Source: an uncultured Clostridium sp. (GTDB lineage: Bacteria > Cyanobacteriota > Vampirovibrionia > Gastranaerophilales > Gastranaerophilaceae). Taken from it: DNA of 18,974 nt. A model generated the notes under the pieces. It saw only the letters and a list, made by a program, of their open reading frames with translations, did no database searches and was not told the DNA's origin. Within the stretch, counting starts at the first letter, position 1. Each line of letters starts with the position of its first letter. Of the stretch, positions 1 to 8,148 are shown one piece after another. The stretch lies in contig CAJMDF010000037.1 of NCBI GenBank assembly GCA_905212085.1, forward strand, positions 1-18,974. The letters are read 5' to 3'. A program made the position numbers and the translations under genes.

Positions 1-116
1 TAATACGATACTCAAAATGAGCATTACTACCATCATTTCTGCTAATGTAAATGCTCTAAAAGCTTGATTTGAGAGGCTTTGAGCCCCCCCCCGAATTTTA
101 TTCTATTTTTTTTCAT
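1..116 (-). pseudogene. Type IV pilin-like prepilin, 5' end only, out of frame at a G9 tract
   Basis: A minus-strand ATG at 116 has a Shine-Dalgarno AAGGAG (124-129) seven bases upstream and a near-consensus promoter (158-186). From that ATG the reading is MKKNRIKFGGG, then a run of nine G (84-92), then a wrong frame that stops at 42-44. One extra G, or two fewer, would join the start to a frame reading AQSLSNQAFRAFTLAEMM followed by VVMLILSIVL, which stays open to the window edge. FTLAE plus a hydrophobic helix is the class III signal and N-terminal helix of type IV pilins and pseudopilins. The residue before Phe is Ala rather than the usual Gly. As sequenced the gene is off. This could be phase variation, a real null mutation, or a homopolymer sequencing error. 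The rest of the gene lies beyond the left edge, so length and C-terminal domain are unknown. Confidence 0.62.
84..92. repeat. Homopolymeric tract of nine G on the minus strand, inside a prepilin reading frame
   Basis: Nine consecutive C on the plus strand lie about 24 bases into the minus-strand prepilin reading frame. In a genome this AT-rich a G9 run is very unlikely by chance. Its length decides whether the start codon is in frame with the FTLAE helix: 9 is off, 10 or 7 would be on. This is the arrangement seen at slipped-strand contingency loci in other bacteria. The application here is inference. Confidence 0.85.
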
Positions 117-123
117 ACTTTCA

Positions 124-129
124 CTCCTT
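124..129 (-). promoter_or_regulatory. Strong ribosome binding site of the prepilin-like gene
   Basis: AAGGAG on the minus strand sits seven bases before the ATG at 116. It fixes the start upstream of the G-tract and argues that the short out-of-frame reading is the remnant of a translated gene, not chance. Confidence 0.75.
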
Positions 130-157
130 GAAACAAAAAATTTTTTAATTTTTTTAT

Positions 158-186
158 ATTATACACTATTTTTTAGTTTTTTTCAA
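158..186 (-). promoter_or_regulatory. Sigma-70-type promoter of the prepilin-like gene
   Basis: On the minus strand TTGAAA (186-181) and TATAAT (163-158) are separated by exactly 17 bases. Transcription would start near position 151, giving a leader of about 35 bases that contains the AAGGAG site before the ATG at 116. The match to consensus is good, although AT-rich DNA produces such boxes easily. Confidence 0.6.
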
Positions 187-198
187 TATATTAATACT

Positions 199-978
199 TT
201 ATTTAATATTCCATTTTTCCTGTAATCTGTTTAACTTCCCTTTACTTTCTAAATTTCCAATAATATGATTAACCTTTATTAAAAGTCTTTCAGATTCTTT
301 CTCTTTACGAAAAGCAACAGCATAAGGTTCTTTAGAATAACGTTTCGATAACAATTTTACGGATTTATCTTTCAATGTATAACTTAAAAGTATCGTATCA
401 TCTGCAACTATGCCATCTGCTTTTTTTTGTTTCAGTGCTCTATAAGCATCGTCATAATTTTTATAACCGATTACAGTAACTTCCGGAACATTTGTACGTA
501 AATTTCTTTCACTTGTAGAGCCAAAAACTATAATTAATTTTTTTCCTTCAAAATCACTTAAAGAAGTTGCTTTACTTGAGCTATTAACTAAGATCGCTTG
601 TCCTGCAACGTAATAAGGCACAGAAAAATCTAAAATTTGTTGACGTTGTTTTGTAATAGACATTGTAGCTAACAAAAAATCAACTTCACCTGCACTCAAC
701 TTCATTATACGATTTGAAGCCGTTACAGGCACAAATTCAATTTTATTTTCATTACCCAAAATATCTTTTGCAATAATTTTTGCTAAGTCAATATCATAAC
801 CAATAAGGTTTCCTTTTTCATCCCTATATCCAAAAGGCGGAGCATCATCGCGCACTCCGACAATTAACTTATCACGTTGAATAACTTTTGCAAAATCATC
901 ATTTTCGGCATTTTTTTTGCCGCAACCCGAAAATATAAAACAAAAACATATTAAAAGTAGAATAATCTTTTTAATCAT
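199..978 (-). CDS. Amino-acid ABC transporter solute-binding lipoprotein (SBP_bac_3 family)
   Basis: Predicted extracytoplasmic binding protein that captures a polar amino acid and delivers it to an ABC permease. It is 259 aa from the ATG at 978, which gives a short lipoprotein signal ending in FSGC with Cys19 as lipidation site. The reading frame is open further upstream to a TTG at 1050, but that would add a second hydrophobic stretch before the signal, so the inner ATG is preferred. No strong Shine-Dalgarno is seen at either. Family hallmarks are PFGYRDEKG, GYDIDLAK (60-67), Arg90 in NRIMKL, which matches the ligand carboxylate-binding Arg of the family, and TKQRQQILDFSVPYY (109-123). Length is normal. 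No permease or ATPase gene is beside it in the window, so the exact substrate and partners cannot be read. It is divergent from the SLH gene and lies upstream of the prepilin on the same strand, which has its own promoter. Confidence 0.88.
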   Translation of the reverse strand: MIKKIILLLICFCFIFSGCGKKNAENDDFAKVIQRDKLIVGVRDDAPPFGYRDEKGNLIGYDIDLAKIIAKDILGNENKIEFVPVTASNRIMKLSAGEVDFLLATMSITKQRQQILDFSVPYYVAGQAILVNSSSKATSLSDFEGKKLIIVFGSTSERNLRTNVPEVTVIGYKNYDDAYRALKQKKADGIVADDTILLSYTLKDKSVKLLSKRYSKEPYAVAFRKEKESERLLIKVNHIIGNLESKGKLNRLQEKWNIK

Positions 979-1177
979 ATAAATATAATACTTAAAAAAA
1001 TACAACCATACAAGCAAATTATAAAAAATTAGACTCATAATATAAAACAATTATTAAAGAAATCTTACATACCATAATAAAAATCAAATAGCCCAGGCGA
1101 ATAACCGCTTACGGTAATGTTTCCAAAGAAAAATAAAGTACATAATCTAGTATTAGTTTGTTTTTTAAAAATATTTT

Positions 1178-1200
1178 TGGGGTTTTTAGAAAAAAGCCCA
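1178..1200 (+). other. Hairpin in the 5' leader of the SLH-protein mRNA
   Basis: TGGG-G-TTTTT, loop AGA, AAAAA-G-CCCA forms nine base pairs with one internal G/G mismatch. It ends seven bases before the Shine-Dalgarno AAGGAGG (1207-1213) of the SLH gene. A stem just 5' of a strong ribosome site can stabilise mRNA and keep the site open. That role is inferred. The T run lies before rather than after the stem, so it does not look like a plus-strand terminator. Confidence 0.4.
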
Positions 1201-1218
1201 TAACACAAGGAGGTAAAA

Positions 1219-3249
1219 ATGACTATTAAAAAACTTACTGTGGCAGCTGCAATTGCCGTTGGAATAGCAACGTGTTCCTTGAATCAAGCAATGGCGGCTT
1301 GTCCTTGCGAGACACCGGAAACTCCGGCACCTTGCGCAGAACCTTTACCTGTAGTAACAGGACCTGCATGTCCATGTGAGACTGCAACACCAAATACTTG
1401 CACAAAATGTAAAAAAGCATTACCTGATTGTGATTGTCAAAAACAAGATCCATGTGATCCTTGCGAAACAGAACAAAAATCAGACTGCGGATGTCCTGAT
1501 GAAATCAGCTGTGATGATCCGCCGGAACCGGCTTGTGCTCTTTGCCCTCAAACAGGCAAACCTGACAGAAAAGATATGAAACAAGTATATGGTTATCCAA
1601 ATGCCATTTATGGTACAAATAACTACATAGGACAACCTGCAAATTCAATTTTCTCAACAGATACACCACTTGCAGGAACTCCTAGAACTCTTTCATCTAA
1701 CGTAAACGGAACAACTATTTCTTCTCAAGGTCAAGTAACAGGTGCTGCTACTCAAATGCCTTGTCTTAACGAAGCACCTACAAGACACAACGGTATTCCA
1801 ATCGACAGAAACGAAAGATTAATGGACGGTAATAATTGTCCTATTGATTTCCAATCTTCAAACTCTATTGATGCAGTAAGAAAATCTTTTGTTCCCTATG
1901 AAATTCCAAACCAAATGATGCAAACAACAGGTGCTGCCGCAAACTTGGGCGGATGCCAATTCCCTGACGTACCTAACGGTTTTTGGGCAGCATGTGATAT
2001 TGATAAATTAGCTATAAATGATGTTGTAGTAGGTTACCCTGACGGATATTTCAAACCAAATAGAAATATCTCTCGTGCAGAATTTGCAACAATGTTAGTA
2101 AAAGGTTTCAATCTTGATCAATGTGATATGCCTAGAGAAGGATTATTCAAAGACGTACCAAAAAGCAACTGGGCTAACGCTGCAATTGCAAAAGCTGTTG
2201 ATGAAGACTTGTTAAAAGGTTACCCTGACGGAAACTTCAAACCAAACCACCCTGTAACAAGAGTAGAAGCCTTAACTACAATCGCAAAAGGTATGACTTG
2301 CGACATCGACCAATGCAAAGCTGATGAAATTTTAAGCAAATATGCAGACGGTGCATCTATTCCTAACTGGGCAAGAATTCCTGTTGCAAAATCTTTGGAA
2401 AACGGTGCTTTAAAAGATTCACCTAACCCAAATATGATTATGCCTAACAAAGAAGCAACTCGTGCAGAAGTAGCTTCAATGATGCAGACTGTTCGTGTAG
2501 CATTAGGTTACGATACAAATCCAAAAACTGCTAACAATATTTGCCCTGCTTGTCCTGTAAACAAAAATGCTTTTGTAGAACAAGAAGAAATCGTTAAAAT
2601 TCCTACATTACAAGTGAAAATGATTGACCAATTAACAGCAAAATCATCTCACGTAGGTCAATACTTCAGAGCAAACACTCTTGAAGATGTAACAATTAAC
2701 GGTGTTACATATCCTTGCGGATCTACAGTAACAGGTCAAGTTGTTGAAGTAATCAGACCTTCAGGCTGTGATAAAGGTGCTTTAAAATTGTCATTCACAG
2801 AAATTCAAAACGGTGATTGCAAAACTAAATTACCAAAACAAATTTTACAAGCACAAGTAAACAAATCAAAACAAGTAAACCCTGTTGCAAGATTAGTTGA
2901 AATGCCATTCACATTAGCAGGTTCAATGATCGGTATTGTGGGTAGAACTGCAGGCGGTATCTTGACTAACGTAGGTAACGCTGCTGAAAATATCTCTAAT
3001 GACGCAGGTTATATGCTAGGTCACGCATTCCAAGGCGAATTTGGTGCTGCTGCTCGTAACTTAGGTGACGGTCTATGGGAAACAGTTAAAGCTCCTGTTG
3101 ACGTAACAAGAACTGCCCTATCAGGTACAATGGGCTTATTCCAAACTACAGGCGACGAATTTGCTTACCTTGTTGACCCACGCGGATACAAAATCTCCGC
3201 TGTAAATCCAAGAGAACACATTACTATTGCATTCGGTTGTTCTGAATAA
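1219..3249 (+). CDS. Exported Cys-rich protein with three SLH domains
   Basis: A 676-aa surface or envelope protein. A Sec signal peptide covers residues 1-27 (cleavage after AMA). Residues 28-109 hold 16 cysteines in CPCE, CTKC, CDPC and CGC patterns rich in Pro and acidic residues. Three SLH domains follow at about 248-297, 310-358 and 373-425, the first two with the typical GYPDG.FKPN and TR.E/SRAE signatures and the third more divergent. A C-terminal region (about 460-676) has a beta-rich part and a Gly/Ala-rich helical stretch (560-645) and ends FGCSE. SLH domains bind peptidoglycan-linked polymers and anchor proteins to the wall. No OprB-type beta-barrel is apparent, unlike cyanobacterial SLH porins. 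The ATG is set by AAGGAGG (1207-1213). A strong ribosome site, leader hairpin and terminator suggest a highly expressed single gene. Precise role unknown. Confidence 0.87.
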   Translation: MTIKKLTVAAAIAVGIATCSLNQAMAACPCETPETPAPCAEPLPVVTGPACPCETATPNTCTKCKKALPDCDCQKQDPCDPCETEQKSDCGCPDEISCDDPPEPACALCPQTGKPDRKDMKQVYGYPNAIYGTNNYIGQPANSIFSTDTPLAGTPRTLSSNVNGTTISSQGQVTGAATQMPCLNEAPTRHNGIPIDRNERLMDGNNCPIDFQSSNSIDAVRKSFVPYEIPNQMMQTTGAAANLGGCQFPDVPNGFWAACDIDKLAINDVVVGYPDGYFKPNRNISRAEFATMLVKGFNLDQCDMPREGLFKDVPKSNWANAAIAKAVDEDLLKGYPDGNFKPNHPVTRVEALTTIAKGMTCDIDQCKADEILSKYADGASIPNWARIPVAKSLENGALKDSPNPNMIMPNKEATRAEVASMMQTVRVALGYDTNPKTANNICPACPVNKNAFVEQEEIVKIPTLQVKMIDQLTAKSSHVGQYFRANTLEDVTINGVTYPCGSTVTGQVVEVIRPSGCDKGALKLSFTEIQNGDCKTKLPKQILQAQVNKSKQVNPVARLVEMPFTLAGSMIGIVGRTAGGILTNVGNAAENISNDAGYMLGHAFQGEFGAAARNLGDGLWETVKAPVDVTRTALSGTMGLFQTTGDEFAYLVDPRGYKISAVNPREHITIAFGCSE

Positions 3250-3312
3250 TTTGAACAAATAAAAAAATGCAATTGATTTCAAAAAAACAGTAATTAATTG
3301 TTCGAAGCCTGA

Positions 3313-3354
3313 GAAAACCGGTATTCAATAAAGAATATCGGTTTTCTTTTTTTT
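3313..3354 (+). terminator. Intrinsic terminator of the SLH-protein gene
   Basis: A 14-bp stem (3313-3326 with 3333-3346, one G/T pair), a six-base AATAAA loop and eight T (3347-3354). It lies 64 bases after the SLH stop codon. On the opposite strand the stem is not followed by T, so it would not efficiently end the converging efflux operon. Confidence 0.9.
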
Positions 3355-3374
3355 AATTTATTATTTTATAAAAT

Positions 3375-4928
3375 TTAAGCCTTTTTCAATTTTTTCATCA
3401 ACATTAAAAGCGGAATTACTGCAATACATAAAGCACCAAATATTCTGAAAGAATCTATAAATGCCCATAGAGTAGATTGTTTGACTAATTGTCCGTATAA
3501 AGAATATTGAGCCATATATTGAGCTACAGTGTGTTCTGCGTAACCTGCTAATGCACCTGCTGTTGATTGAACTCTTTCGATAAATGCAGGGTTTAATTCA
3601 CTTGTTTTGCCAACCATCATATATTGGTGAACTTGAGCAAATCTTGTAAGCATTGTCGCAACTAAGGATGTACCTATTGCACTTCCGATATTTTTTAATA
3701 AATTTTGAATACCGGTAGCATTTGTCATTTGTTCATTTTTCAAAGTATCAACAGACAAATTCATAATAGGCACCATAGAAAGCCCCATACCCATACCCAT
3801 TACAAAGTTAGGTATAGCAATATTCATATTAGAAATCTGTAAGTTTAATGAGCCGAAAACTAAAGTTGAACCACCAAGCAAACATAGTCCAACAGCTACC
3901 AATAATCTGTTATCAACTTTATTTGTTAAAGTCGCAGTCAAAATCATTGAAGTCATACTGCCAAACCCTCTGGGCATCATTGTTGCACCGCTTAAAAATG
4001 CCGTATATCCTAACATACTTTGCAAAAATTGAGGAAGAATAGCAAGTGATGCGTATAATACAGCCTGAATTACAACAGAAATTATAGTCCCTGCTGAAAA
4101 GTTTCTGTCCTTGAAAACAGATAAATCAACTAAAGATTCTTTATTAGTCAATTGTGAATGGAAAAATAAAATACAAGCAACACAAGACACTCCAAATGTC
4201 CAACAAATCCAAGTTGCATTGAACCAATCGGCATTATTACCTTTATCTAATACTGTCTGCAATGTGACAAGCCATATCGTTAAGTAGAAAAATCCTTTAC
4301 CATCAATTTTTACATTCTTTTGTTTTTTTGCATAAGGAGGATCTTCAACTAATCTATGAGATAAAATTGCTGCCAGACAGCCAAACGGAACATTTATGTA
4401 AAAAATCCAAGGCCAAGTCCAGTTATCAGTAATCCAACCACCTAATACAGGACCTATAATAGGAGCAAGAATTACCCCCATGCCAAATACTGACATTGCA
4501 ATTCCGCGTTTTTCTTTCGGGAAACTTTCAATAATTATTGCTTGCGAAATCGGCAAAATACCGCCACCGCCAAAACCTTGCAATACACGGGCAAATATCA
4601 TAAATTCAATATTTTTTGCCATACCGCAAAGCATTGATGCGATTGTAAACATTAAAATACTTATAATAAAAAAGTTTTTACGGCCAAATACTTTACTGAA
4701 AAAATCTACAGCAGGAATTACTATACCTGCAGCAATTAAGTAACTTGTCAAAATCCACATTGATTCATCACGAGTAGCAGAAAAACTTCCTGCCATGTGA
4801 GGCAAAGCAACGTTTCCTATTGTTCCGTCCAATACATATATAAATACGGCTAACATTACGGGAATAATCATTATCCAAGGATTAACCGACGGGGTCCATT
4901 GTTCTTTTTCTATTTTATTTTCAGACAT
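3375..4928 (-). CDS. emrB: EmrB/QacA-type MFS drug exporter (DHA2, 14 TM), last gene of efflux operon
   Basis: A 517-aa inner-membrane proton-drug antiporter of the DHA2 subfamily. It has about 14 hydrophobic segments and a family-typical length. Visible motifs: LDGTIGNVALP in TM1 (Asp34, the conserved membrane acid of the family), FGRKNFF after TM2 (motif A position), RVLQGFGGGGILP, and APIIGPVLGGWITDNWTW (motif C, typical of 12- and 14-TM exporters). Its stop lies near the converging SLH terminator, and its start is 13 bases after the stop of the upstream paralogue, with AGGAA as ribosome site. The two paralogues align end to end, so this is a tandem duplication. With the EmrA-like adaptor and TolC-like channel nearby it probably works in a tripartite pump. 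Substrate cannot be read from sequence. Confidence 0.92.
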   Translation of the reverse strand: MSENKIEKEQWTPSVNPWIMIIPVMLAVFIYVLDGTIGNVALPHMAGSFSATRDESMWILTSYLIAAGIVIPAVDFFSKVFGRKNFFIISILMFTIASMLCGMAKNIEFMIFARVLQGFGGGGILPISQAIIIESFPKEKRGIAMSVFGMGVILAPIIGPVLGGWITDNWTWPWIFYINVPFGCLAAILSHRLVEDPPYAKKQKNVKIDGKGFFYLTIWLVTLQTVLDKGNNADWFNATWICWTFGVSCVACILFFHSQLTNKESLVDLSVFKDRNFSAGTIISVVIQAVLYASLAILPQFLQSMLGYTAFLSGATMMPRGFGSMTSMILTATLTNKVDNRLLVAVGLCLLGGSTLVFGSLNLQISNMNIAIPNFVMGMGMGLSMVPIMNLSVDTLKNEQMTNATGIQNLLKNIGSAIGTSLVATMLTRFAQVHQYMMVGKTSELNPAFIERVQSTAGALAGYAEHTVAQYMAQYSLYGQLVKQSTLWAFIDSFRIFGALCIAVIPLLMLMKKLKKA

Positions 4929-4941
4929 ATATTATTATTTC

Positions 4942-6492
4942 CTATCTTTTTTCACCTTTTAATAAAAACATAAATGGTATTAAAATAAAACACGCTATTG
5001 AAAAAACTTTAAAAGTTGTCATATAAGCACATAATGTAGATTGTTGAATTAATTGACTATAAATCATTTTACCTGCCATATAAGTAGAATTCATAATATC
5101 ACCTGCTTGATGAATAAAAGTTCCTGATAGCGTATTTAATTTATCCATAAACACAGGATTTGAAATACTTAAATTTTTCACAAGACCATGTTGATGAACC
5201 TGAGAAAATCTTGAAATCATTGTAGCAACTAAAGATGTACCTATTGCACCACCTATGGTTTTTAATAAATTCTGCAATCCTGAAGCATTTGTCATCTGGT
5301 CATTTCTGATTGTAATACAAGATAAAGTCGTAATAGGCATAAATGAAAATACAAGTCCTAATCCAAATACATAATTAGGTATTGCAATATTCATCGGATT
5401 AATTTCAAGATTTAAAAGTCCTAACATCCATCCGCCAATTCCTAAACAGATTAAACCAACAATACCGTAAGTTCTGTAACTCAATCTTCCGCCAAGACCA
5501 CCAAATATTAATAATGCTGTTAAACAACCAAGCCCTCTTGGCATTATTGCTAAACCGCTTAAAAAAGAATCATACCCCAGAAGATATTGAAGCATTTGAG
5601 GCAAAATCGCTAAAGATGCCAATAATACAGCATTTATTAATATAAGCATAACCGTACCAAAAAGATAGTTTGTATCTTTTAATACATCTAATCTTACAAG
5701 CGGATTTTTCCCCTTAACCTGTGTATAGAAAAACAAAAAAGCACCTGATACAGCCACTGCTGTCAACCAACAAATCCAAGTTGCATTAAACCAATCGGCA
5801 TCATTACCTTTATCAAAGACTATTTGTAAAGGAACAAGCCACACACACAGCCATAAAAATCCCCATCTATCCAAATGAATATTATTTTGTTTTTGAGCAT
5901 AAGGAGGATCTTCCAAAAACTTTTTTGCTAAAGTAATACAAATAAACCCTACAGGTAAATTAATAAAAAATATATAAGGCCAAGACCAATTTTCTGTAAT
6001 ATACCCGCCCAAGACAGGACCAAAAATAGGAGCTACAATTACAACTAAACCAAATACAGCCATTGCTTTGTTTCTTGCTTCTCCCGTAAAAGATTCCAAA
6101 GTAATTGCCTGCGCCATTGGCATAAGACATCCGCCACCCAATCCCTGCATTGCTCTTGCTATAACTATCATTCCTATAGAATTTGAAATTCCGCACATAA
6201 AAGATGCTACGGTAAATATAAATACGCCAAACATAAAAAAGTTTTTTCTGCCAAAAAATTTACAGAAAAAATCTATCATAGGAATAACAATACTACTCGC
6301 CATTAAATAACTTGTTAATACCCATATTGATTCTTGCGAACTTACTGAGTAAGACCCTGCAATATGAGGCAGCGCAACATTTGCAACTGTTTCATCCAAA
6401 GCATACATAAATGTAGCTAACATTACAGGTAAAATTATTAACCATGGATTTGTTTTAGGCTTCCACTCTTCTTGAATTAGTTCTGCAGACAT
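4942..6492 (-). CDS. emrB: EmrB/QacA-type MFS drug exporter (DHA2, 14 TM), first of two tandem copies
   Basis: A 516-aa paralogue of the gene that follows it. It has the same 14-TM DHA2 plan: LDETVANVALP in TM1 (Asp33), FGRKNFF, RAMQGLGGGCLMP, APIFGPVLGGYITENWSW (motif C) and a shared SYLMASSIVIP segment. The two copies are clearly related throughout but diverged, for example in the loop near the C-terminus, so they may export different compounds. It lies 116 bases after the adaptor gene, a gap holding a GC-rich hairpin. The ribosome site is only a modest AGGGAA. The next copy begins 13 bases after its stop, so both are likely cotranscribed and served by the same adaptor. Confidence 0.92.
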   Translation of the reverse strand: MSAELIQEEWKPKTNPWLIILPVMLATFMYALDETVANVALPHIAGSYSVSSQESIWVLTSYLMASSIVIPMIDFFCKFFGRKNFFMFGVFIFTVASFMCGISNSIGMIVIARAMQGLGGGCLMPMAQAITLESFTGEARNKAMAVFGLVVIVAPIFGPVLGGYITENWSWPYIFFINLPVGFICITLAKKFLEDPPYAQKQNNIHLDRWGFLWLCVWLVPLQIVFDKGNDADWFNATWICWLTAVAVSGAFLFFYTQVKGKNPLVRLDVLKDTNYLFGTVMLILINAVLLASLAILPQMLQYLLGYDSFLSGLAIMPRGLGCLTALLIFGGLGGRLSYRTYGIVGLICLGIGGWMLGLLNLEINPMNIAIPNYVFGLGLVFSFMPITTLSCITIRNDQMTNASGLQNLLKTIGGAIGTSLVATMISRFSQVHQHGLVKNLSISNPVFMDKLNTLSGTFIHQAGDIMNSTYMAGKMIYSQLIQQSTLCAYMTTFKVFSIACFILIPFMFLLKGEKR

Positions 6493-6517
6493 ATTTTCCC
6501 TATATATTCTTTTATTT

Positions 6518-6543
6518 AAAAGGAGCCTTGACGGCTCCTTTTT
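6518..6543. terminator. Hairpin between emrA-like and emrB-like genes (weak terminator or attenuator)
   Basis: A perfect 10-bp stem AAAAGGAGCC / GGCTCCTTTT with a five-base loop. Read on the minus strand it ends in TTTT then AAAT, a weak terminator inside the efflux operon that would let only part of the transcripts reach the two emrB genes. Read on the plus strand it is followed by TTTTTCTTT, a better terminator, but no plus-strand gene precedes it. A role in setting adaptor-to-transporter ratio or in mRNA stability is inference. Confidence 0.5.
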
Positions 6544-6608
6544 CTTTGTAATCCTTTTTGCCGATATACCAGACTTTTTTAATATTTGTCCGTTTTTTTA
6601 CTTTATTA

Positions 6609-7619
6609 TTATTTTACTCTTACTTTTGGAACTACTGACATTCCAGGAACAATATTATATTCATTAGGATCAATTTTTTCTGTGAATACAATTTTTACTG
6701 GAATTCTTTGAACAATTTTTACGAATGATCCTACAGCATTTTCAGGAGGGAACAAACTTGATTTAGCTCCTGAAGCTCTTTGAATACTGTCTACTTTTCC
6801 TTTGAAAACTTTATTTGGATATGTATCTACTTTAATATCAACTTCCTGACCTGGTTTCATATGGCGCAATTGATTTTCTTTAAAGTTTGCAACAACCCAT
6901 ACATTTTCAGGAACGATTACAAATAGCGGAGAACCGACATTTACATACATACCTTTTTCTACACGTCTTGAAGATACTGTACCTGTTTGAGGCGCATATA
7001 TATTTGTGTAGCCTAAATTTAATTTTGCTTTATCTCTTAATGCTTTTATTTCTCTCAAATCAGCATCTGCAACTTTATTTCCGCCTTGAGATAATAAAGC
7101 TTCTTCTGATTGGGTCAAATTAGCTTGAGCAGAATCATATTTTGCTTGTGCTGTATCCAAAACTTGTTTTGAAACTGCTCCTTTTTCATACAAATTTTTA
7201 TATCTGTCTAAATCTTTTTTAGCTACTTCTATATTTGTCTGCATTGCTTTAAAATTAGCTTTTGCATTTTTCTGATTTAAAATAGTTCTTTCATATTTTG
7301 CTTCTGCTTGAGCAAGAGCTACTTCATAATCAGCAGGATCTATTTTTGCGACCAAATCACCTTCTTTTACTTTTTGGTTATCTGTTACATACGATGCAAT
7401 GATTTGACCGCTTACCCTTGGTGCTACTTGAACAGTGGTTGTTTCTACATATGCATCATCTGTTGATTGATATAATAATGCATCATGAATTACAAATCCT
7501 GCTGCTATAGCAACAATTGCTCCTACACCTATTGCAATATAACGTTTAAATGGTTTGTGTTCTTTCTTTTCTTCTGTTTGAACATTTTCTGATTCAGTAT
7601 TTATATTTTGTTCGTCCAT
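6609..7619 (-). CDS. emrA: EmrA/HlyD-family membrane fusion protein (efflux adaptor)
   Basis: A 336-aa periplasmic adaptor that links an inner-membrane MFS exporter to an outer-membrane channel. A charged cytoplasmic tail of about 25 residues is followed by one TM segment (about 28-47). Then STDDAYVETTTVQVAPRV, typical of EmrA, opens the barrel-sandwich half motif VSGQIIASYVTDNQKVKEGD. A long Ala/Lys/Gln-rich coiled-coil hairpin occupies about 100-180, and YAPQTGTVSSRRVEKGMYV closes the lipoyl-like domain. The C-terminal beta-barrel contains FKENQLRHMKPGQEVDIKVD. Length is normal for an adaptor of this class. Its start is 15 bases after marR, with AGAGGT as ribosome site, so the two are probably cotranscribed. 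It appears to serve both emrB copies downstream. Confidence 0.93.
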   Translation of the reverse strand: MDEQNINTESENVQTEEKKEHKPFKRYIAIGVGAIVAIAAGFVIHDALLYQSTDDAYVETTTVQVAPRVSGQIIASYVTDNQKVKEGDLVAKIDPADYEVALAQAEAKYERTILNQKNAKANFKAMQTNIEVAKKDLDRYKNLYEKGAVSKQVLDTAQAKYDSAQANLTQSEEALLSQGGNKVADADLREIKALRDKAKLNLGYTNIYAPQTGTVSSRRVEKGMYVNVGSPLFVIVPENVWVVANFKENQLRHMKPGQEVDIKVDTYPNKVFKGKVDSIQRASGAKSSLFPPENAVGSFVKIVQRIPVKIVFTEKIDPNEYNIVPGMSVVPKVRVK

Positions 7620-7634
7620 TTTATACCTCTTATT

Positions 7635-8126
7635 TTATATTTGCATATCTACTATTTTACTTAAATTATCTCTAAATCTTTTTAAAATATTTCTTAATAA
7701 TTCTTTTTCTTCTAATGAAATATTTTGTCGACCTTTTAATGCATTAACTTTATCAATCGCTGCACGAAGCTTTTCTGTTATTGAATCATATACATCTTTG
7801 CCGGCTTCTGTCACACCCATTTTTCTGACTAAACGATTGTTTTTCATGTCAACAAATCTTGTAATATAGCCTTTTTCTTCTAATGAATCCAATATTTTAC
7901 CGGTATTTGCTCTGTCTTTCAATATTAATTTTGCCAAATCCCTCTGACAAATTCCGGCATTACATAAAATTGTTTCAATTGTGACAAATTCATCAGGTGA
8001 TATATTAGCATTTAACTTTTTAAAGAATTTTAATGAGAAAACTCTAAAAAATTTTGTTGTTTGCTCTAATTCGTAATATATACTATCTGTGTAACGTTGT
8101 ATTTCTTCTTTTTCTATCTGTTCCAT
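7635..8126 (-). CDS. MarR-family transcriptional repressor of the efflux genes
   Basis: A 163-aa winged-helix DNA-binding protein. The recognition region is QRDLAKLILKDRANTGKIL (helix-turn-helix) followed by DSLEEKGYITRFVDMKNNR (wing), then VTEAGKDVYDSI. N- and C-terminal helices would form the dimer interface. MarR proteins usually bind a palindrome as dimers and release it on ligand binding. The ATG at 8126 is chosen. An in-frame ATG at 8177 would add 17 residues but lies inside the inverted repeat at 8149-8190, leaving no room for promoter and operator. The gene heads the operon marR-emrA-emrB-emrB and is divergent from tolC, so it most likely represses itself, the pump and the channel. 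The inducer is unknown. Confidence 0.88.
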   Translation of the reverse strand: MEQIEKEEIQRYTDSIYYELEQTTKFFRVFSLKFFKKLNANISPDEFVTIETILCNAGICQRDLAKLILKDRANTGKILDSLEEKGYITRFVDMKNNRLVRKMGVTEAGKDVYDSITEKLRAAIDKVNALKGRQNISLEEKELLRNILKRFRDNLSKIVDMQI

Positions 8127-8148
8127 TATAGACTCTTTTATTATTTTA

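Noticed and set aside
979..1050. Upstream extension of the solute-binding protein to a TTG at 1050
   Set aside because: It would put a second hydrophobic segment before a complete lipoprotein signal that begins at the ATG at 978.
1085..1140. Possible riboswitch in the leader region of the SLH gene
   Set aside because: A locally GC-richer patch with a tiny CCG-CTTA-CGG hairpin is present, but no known riboswitch core could be matched.
3333..3374. Bidirectional terminator serving the efflux operon
   Set aside because: On the minus strand the stem is followed by TCAGGC rather than a T run, so only plus-strand termination is supported.
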